Origin: JACDAN01 sp035707105
Lineage (GTDB): Bacteria; Actinomycetota; Thermoleophilia; Gaiellales; Gaiellaceae
Assembly (NCBI GenBank): GCA_035707105.1
Contig: DASSUI010000033.1
Span: 1-17,396 of the forward strand
Direction of reading: 5' to 3'
Length of the DNA: 17,396 nt
Position 1 is the first letter of the stretch; every line of letters begins with the position of its first letter. Below the pieces are notes generated by a model. That model saw only the letters and a list, made by a program, of their open reading frames with translations. It was not told the DNA's origin and ran no database searches. Both the position numbers and the translations under genes were made by a program. This document shows positions 14,269 through 17,396 of the stretch, piece after piece.

Positions 14269-15557
14269 GCCGCGGCTGCGGCGAGTGCGGGGTTCACGCG
14301 CTCGACCGCGGCGAGGAAGCGGTCTTCGTTCGGCCCGATCCCAGCGGCGGAGAGCCGCTCGGGCACGAGCAGGACGCCCGCGAGCTCGGCCAAGCTGTCG
14401 GCCTCCACCGCGTCGATCTCCGCGATGATCCGGTCGAGCGAGAGCATCTCGGTGTCCGTGATGAGGGACTTGCCGAGCCGGCTCATCCGGCTCGACGTGG
14501 CCTCCATCGAAAGCAGGATGCGGCCCTTGAGGTTCTCCTTCGCGCGCTCGAGCTCGTTGGGCCGGAGGTTCCCGGCCGCGACGTCGGCGATCTGCTCCGC
14601 CGCGATCTCCAGGCACGGTCCGAGGTTCTCCTCGCGCGTACCGACATAGAGGCCGATCTGGCCGGTGTCGGTGTACTGCGAGGCGAACGTGTAAACGGCG
14701 TACGCCATCCCGCGCTTCTCGCGGATCTCCTGGAAGAGCCGCGAGGACGCCGAGCCGCCGAGGATCGCGTCGAGCAGTGAGGCAGCGAAGCGGCGGCGGT
14801 CGGAGCGGGCGATGCCGGGTGCGCCCAGGCAGAGGTGGTACTGCTCGGTGTCCTTGCGCATGAAGCGGAGGTCGGGCGGTGGCGACTTCACGAGCGGGGT
14901 GCGCACGCGCCGCCCGCGCGCCGGGCTCTCCCCCAGCTTTGCCTCCGCGCGCTCGAGGAGGCGCAGAAGCTCGTTGTGGTCGAGGTTCCCCGCCGCGGCG
15001 ACGACCACGTTGCCCGGCACGTACATCGCCCGGTGGTACGCCGTGATGCTCCGGCGCGAGACCGACGAGATCACCTCCGCGGTGCCGATCACGGGGCGTC
15101 CGAGCGGATGGTGGCCGAAGACCGCCTCCGCGATGAGGTCGTGGACGAGCTCCTGCGGCTGGTCCTCGTACATCGCGATCTCCTCCAGAACGACCTCGCG
15201 CTCGGAGTCCACCTCGGCGAAGAGCGGCGAGTAGACCATGTCGCTCATCACGTCGATCGCCTCGTCGAGGTGGTGGTCCGCCACCCGCGCGTACACGACG
15301 GTGTGCTCGCGCGAGGTCGCGGCGTTCAGCTCGCCGCCCATCGCGTCGAAGACCTCGGCGATGTCCTGCGCCGTGTAGCGCTCCGTGCCCTTGAAGAGCA
15401 GGTGCTCGATGAAGTGGGAGACGCCGGAGCGCTCGTCCCGCTCGTCCCTGGAGCCGGCGCCGATCCACAGGCCGATTGCGACCGAGCGGACGTGCGTCAG
15501 CCGTTCGGTGACGACCCGCTGGCCCGAATCGAGCTCGGAGAGGACGTACTTCTGCAC
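14265..15557 (-). CDS. M16 family zinc peptidase (processing-peptidase-like)
   Basis: This is a 430-aa zinc protease of the insulinase/MPP group, with the inverted zinc motif HFIEH (residues 48–52) and downstream Glu ligands in VVLEEI (125–126). An N-terminal catalytic half is followed by a C-terminal inactive-type half with ENLKGRILLSMEATSSRMSRLGKSL, a hallmark of bacterial MPP-like peptidases. No signal peptide is seen, so it is probably cytoplasmic. The GTG at 15557 gives the typical start MQKYVLSELDSGQRVVTE. No ribosome site is present, but TACGAT lies 6 nt upstream. It opens the operon with dapB, the 131-aa protein and the macro-domain gene. The M16–dapB linkage is conserved in actinobacteria (as in Streptomyces, next to pnp); its substrate is not known. 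Confidence 0.94.
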   Translation of the reverse strand: MQKYVLSELDSGQRVVTERLTHVRSVAIGLWIGAGSRDERDERSGVSHFIEHLLFKGTERYTAQDIAEVFDAMGGELNAATSREHTVVYARVADHHLDEAIDVMSDMVYSPLFAEVDSEREVVLEEIAMYEDQPQELVHDLIAEAVFGHHPLGRPVIGTAEVISSVSRRSITAYHRAMYVPGNVVVAAAGNLDHNELLRLLERAEAKLGESPARGRRVRTPLVKSPPPDLRFMRKDTEQYHLCLGAPGIARSDRRRFAASLLDAILGGSASSRLFQEIREKRGMAYAVYTFASQYTDTGQIGLYVGTREENLGPCLEIAAEQIADVAAGNLRPNELERAKENLKGRILLSMEATSSRMSRLGKSLITDTEMLSLDRIIAEIDAVEADSLAELAGVLLVPERLSAAGIGPNEDRFLAAVERVNPALAAAAA

Positions 15558-15563
15558 GGACGG

Positions 15564-15569
15564 ATCGTA
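15564..15569 (-). promoter_or_regulatory. Candidate -10 box of the M16–dapB operon (leaderless)
   Basis: TACGAT on the minus strand ends exactly 6 nt before the GTG at 15557, the same spacing as at dapA. No Shine-Dalgarno sequence is visible in the gap. No convincing -35 element was found. Confidence 0.42.
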
Positions 15570-15665
15570 CTCGGGCCTCCCGGCGAAGCCCGGTAAGCGG
15601 CGTCAGCCACTAGGATTCGGCCCCTCAAGTGGAGAAGGACATCCACCGATAGCCGTGAGAGCCGG

Positions 15666-15953
15666 ATGAGCGCCGTCGCCGTCGACAGCATGGTCGAGGA
15701 GATCGAGCTCTGGGAGTTGCATTCCGAGCTCGTCCTTGTCTCTCCGGAGGTCTGCAGGCGTGCGCTCGAGCTCATGCCCGAGCGCGATCCGGAGGCCTTT
15801 CTTGACCGCCCTCGAGACGAGAGCGAGGCGCCGGCGCGTGTCGCCCTCGCCCTCCGGTACGCGCTCTGGCGATGCGGACAAAGTGCTCGCTTCGCTCTTG
15901 CCGTCACCGTCGCGGCGGTCGGCCTCGCCTTGATCGCGGAAATGGTTCACTAG
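15666..15953 (+). CDS. Small C-terminally membrane-anchored protein, function unknown
   Basis: I do not recognise this 95-aa protein. It begins MSAVAVDSMVEEIELWELHSELVLVSPEVC, has an acidic/charged middle (RDPEAFLDRPRDESEAP), and ends with one hydrophobic helix, FALAVTVAAVGLALIAEMVH, giving a cytoplasmic head with a C-terminal tail anchor. The ATG at 15666 is the only start that keeps the whole frame; its ribosome site (GAGAGCCGG) is poor. It is transcribed away from the M16 operon across a 108-bp region and is followed by a long non-coding stretch. Coding potential is moderate: the amino-acid composition is protein-like and the hydrophobic helix is clean, but no homolog comes to mind. Confidence 0.6.
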   Translation: MSAVAVDSMVEEIELWELHSELVLVSPEVCRRALELMPERDPEAFLDRPRDESEAPARVALALRYALWRCGQSARFALAVTVAAVGLALIAEMVH

Positions 15954-16261
15954 GCCCGCTGCGGCTCTGCTGACCCGCCCCGACGGTCAGGCGAGCCTGC
16001 TAATCTCCGGCGCTTCGTGTGGCCAGGCACGAACCTCCGGGCGTCGCTGTGTGATCCCGGGCGGCTTCCGCCGCCGGGAGTCGATCCCCCACTTGGGGGA
16101 TATCGGTCGTCTCCGGCCCGACGATCCAGCTCATGTCCCAAACAATCGGGCGGGGCGGCCACGTCCAGCGTGCCAGGAGGTCTCGTCGACGTGACCACGA
16201 ATCCGCCCACCGAGCAACCACCTTCTCGGTCGCACGCCGCCCAGACAGGAAGGAATCCACT
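15954..16261 (+). other. 308-bp non-coding region with two adjacent stem-loops
   Basis: No convincing gene is seen. Two back-to-back inverted repeats stand out: CCCGG-G-CGGC-TTCC-GCCGCCGGG (16056–16078, one bulge) and ATCCCCC-ACTT-GGGGGAT (16084–16101, perfect). They could terminate the small membrane-protein gene, or form the leader of the secreted-protein gene that starts 160 bp later. The last 20 bases contain AGGAAGGA, the ribosome binding site of the next gene. I found no convincing promoter hexamers. Confidence 0.5.
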
Positions 16262-16711
16262 ATGAAGCGTCGCCCGCTTCTTCACCATGCTGCGTCGGTC
16301 AGCGTCCTCGTTCTCGTTCTCGTTCTCGTCCCTGCAGCTCTCGCCGCCAAGGGCGGCGGCGGCAAGCCCGGGGGCAGCACAAGCGGCTCCAGCATCTCCC
16401 TGGCCGCCCCCCTCGTCTACGACGGGAACGGCGACGGGCTCCCGAACCACGGGGACGTCGTGCTGTTCACCGTCTCGACGACCGCGACGACGCAGCCGTT
16501 CGTGAACTTGAGGTGCTACCAGAACGGCGCCTTGGTCCTCAACCATTGGAACGGCTACTTCGAGGGCGCGTTCAACTACAACCGGAATTTCGGCCTCGCC
16601 TCAAGCGCATGGCAGGGCGGAGCCGCCGCGTGCACGGCCACGCTCAATAAAGCCAACCGCAATGGCAGTTGGACGCAGCTGGCCTCGACGAGCTTCCACG
16701 TCGACGCCTAA
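16262..16711 (+). CDS. Secreted protein of unknown family, first of a tandem pair
   Basis: The 149-aa product has a Sec signal peptide (MKRRPLLHH, then a VLVLVLVLV core, cleavage probably after ALAA near residue 29), a Gly/Lys-rich linker (KGGGGKPGG) and a mature domain that looks all-beta: HGDVVLFTVSTTAT, PFVNLRCYQNGALVLN, FGLASSAWQGGAAACTATL, ending LASTSFHVDA. The two cysteines of the mature part (RCYQ and ACTA) are both kept in the next gene, suggesting one disulfide in an extracellular Ig-like or similar fold. The ATG at 16262 follows AGGAAGGA at good spacing. The gene has its own 3' hairpin. The role (surface, envelope or adhesion) is unknown. Confidence 0.85.
   Translation: MKRRPLLHHAASVSVLVLVLVLVPAALAAKGGGGKPGGSTSGSSISLAAPLVYDGNGDGLPNHGDVVLFTVSTTATTQPFVNLRCYQNGALVLNHWNGYFEGAFNYNRNFGLASSAWQGGAAACTATLNKANRNGSWTQLASTSFHVDA
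16307..16330 (+). repeat. Hexanucleotide tandem repeat in the signal peptide
   Basis: There are four 6-bp units, CTCGTT three times then CTCGTC, encoding the alternating Leu-Val run of the signal peptide core. Slippage by one unit would keep the frame and change the length of the hydrophobic core by two residues. Confidence 0.7.
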
Positions 16712-16737
16712 CGCCTCGCTGAACAGCTGAACGGAAT

Positions 16738-16763
16738 CGAGGGCGGCCAACCGGCCGCCCTCG
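16738..16763 (+). terminator. Terminator-like hairpin after the first secreted-protein gene
   Basis: CGAGGGCGGCC-AACC-GGCCGCCCTCG is a perfect 11-bp stem with a 4-nt loop, 26 bp after the stop codon. Only a few Ts follow (TCGTCGTCG). It is nearly identical to the hairpin at 17349–17376. Confidence 0.65.
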
Positions 16764-16895
16764 TCGTCGAGTGCGTCTCCCTCGCCGGAGGGCCGCCCAT
16801 CTCAGGGATGGCGCCACACGGGCTCGATGCCGATGCCTGCCGTAGGTCAATCCCTAGCCGCCCCTTCCGGCCGTCGCACCGAAAGGAGAACGACA

Positions 16896-17330
16896 ATGTT
16901 GAGGCGAATCGCATTCGCCGCCTCGCTGCTCGGCGCGCTCACCGTCGCAGGAGCAGCCTTCGCGGGCAACGGTGGCGGATCGAACAAGGCGCCTGCGTCA
17001 TGGATCAGTGCCCCGCTCGTCGTTTCGTCCAGCGGCCCGTCGCTCGCCGCCGCGACCAGTGCGCCGCGCCACGGCGACGTGGTCACGTTCGACATCTCGA
17101 CGAGCCAGACGTCGAGCCCCTTCGTGAACGTTCGCTGCTACCAGGACGGCGCGCTCGTGCTCAACGGCTGGTCAGCCTTCTTCGCCGGGGGGCTCGGCGA
17201 CAAGACCTTCGGCCTCGGTTCTCCGGCCTGGCAGAGCGGCGCCGGCGACTGCACCGCCGACCTCGGCATGTACTCGGCGAACGCCAGGTGGCGGGTGCTC
17301 GCGTCGACGAGTTTCCACGTGGACGCGTAG
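16896..17330 (+). CDS. Secreted protein of unknown family, second of a tandem pair
   Basis: This 144-aa paralog of the preceding gene has a clear signal peptide (MLRRIAFAASLLGALTVAGAAFA, cleavage probably after AFA near residue 23), a Gly-rich start (GNGGGSNK) and the shared mature domain: HGDVVTFDIST, PFVNVRCYQDGALVLN, FGLGSPAWQSGAGDCTADL, ending LASTSFHVDA. Both cysteines and the last ten residues match the sister protein exactly in place. The ATG at 16896 follows AAAGGAGAA at good spacing, which rules out the longer in-frame start at 16827. The 184-bp gap before it contains the first gene's hairpin and probably a separate promoter. Cell-surface or extracellular location is likely; function is unknown. 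Confidence 0.86.
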   Translation: MLRRIAFAASLLGALTVAGAAFAGNGGGSNKAPASWISAPLVVSSSGPSLAAATSAPRHGDVVTFDISTSQTSSPFVNVRCYQDGALVLNGWSAFFAGGLGDKTFGLGSPAWQSGAGDCTADLGMYSANARWRVLASTSFHVDA

Positions 17331-17348
17331 ACGCGAACCAAGAACGTA

Positions 17349-17376
17349 GAGAGGGCGGCCAATCGGCCGCCCTCTC
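17349..17376 (+). terminator. Terminator-like hairpin after the second secreted-protein gene
   Basis: GAGAGGGCGGCC-AATC-GGCCGCCCTCTC is a perfect 12-bp stem with a 4-nt loop, 18 bp after the stop. The tail is only weakly T-rich (ending CTCCTTTCGTC). The shared GAGGGCGGCC core with the hairpin after the sister gene suggests gene and terminator were duplicated together. Confidence 0.65.
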
Positions 17377-17396
17377 CAGGTGAGACTCCTTTCGTC

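Noticed and set aside
13663..15468. A 601-codon minus-strand frame that would fuse an upstream part to DapB
   Set aside because: The upstream 400 residues are the M16 gene read in another frame; only the last 201 residues carry DapB motifs, and the GTG at 14268 overlaps the M16 stop as GTGA.
15607..15646. Two mutually exclusive short hairpins (CCACT/AGTGG and GTGGA/TCCAC) upstream of the small membrane protein
   Set aside because: Stems of only 5 bp with long loops are expected by chance in GC-rich DNA; no gene context suggests a riboswitch.

Overview
The window is about 17.4 kb of very GC-rich, densely coding bacterial DNA. Protein motifs, the many GTG/TTG starts, and the gene order M16 peptidase–dapB–dapA–RNase J–ftsK all point to an actinobacterium. 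A deep-branching lineage such as Thermoleophilia (Gaiellales or Solirubrobacterales) is my best guess, but this is inference. No mobile element, CRISPR array, rRNA or tRNA was seen.

Layout from left to right. (1) 1–3613, minus strand: a nucleoside-type ABC importer. The order of transcription is a secreted BMP-family binding protein, a second BMP binding protein that is a lipoprotein, and a two-domain ATPase cut by the left edge; permeases presumably lie further left. A candidate promoter and an operator-like palindrome precede the first gene. (2) 3635–5821, minus: FtsK/SpoIIIE DNA translocase. (3) 5954–9884, minus: a tightly overlapping operon of RNase J, an unrecognised helical protein, ribokinase and nucleoside hydrolase. 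(4) 9893–11776, plus: a membrane-anchored HD-GYP protein with a degenerate metal site and a GAF-like tail. (5) 11791–15557, minus: M16 peptidase, a short DapB, an unrecognised 131-aa protein and a macro-domain protein, all overlapping, then DapA after an 88-bp gap. (6) 15666–17396, plus: a small membrane protein and two tandem secreted paralogs of unknown function, each followed by a near-identical GC-rich hairpin.

How the genes fit together: the BMP importer would bring in nucleosides, nucleoside hydrolase would split them to base plus ribose, and ribokinase would trap the ribose as ribose-5-phosphate. The last two are co-transcribed with RNase J, so external salvage and internal RNA turnover sit side by side. 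DapA and DapB are consecutive steps of lysine/diaminopimelate synthesis. The backbone is a conserved actinobacterial core block into which accessory genes have been inserted.

The most interesting observations are: a ribokinase whose N-terminus is reachable only from a CTG codon, at an 8-nt overlap of the same geometry as three other junctions here; several candidate leaderless starts with a TANNNT box 6–8 nt upstream; an HD-GYP domain lacking an expected metal-ligand histidine; and the duplicated secreted proteins with copied terminators.
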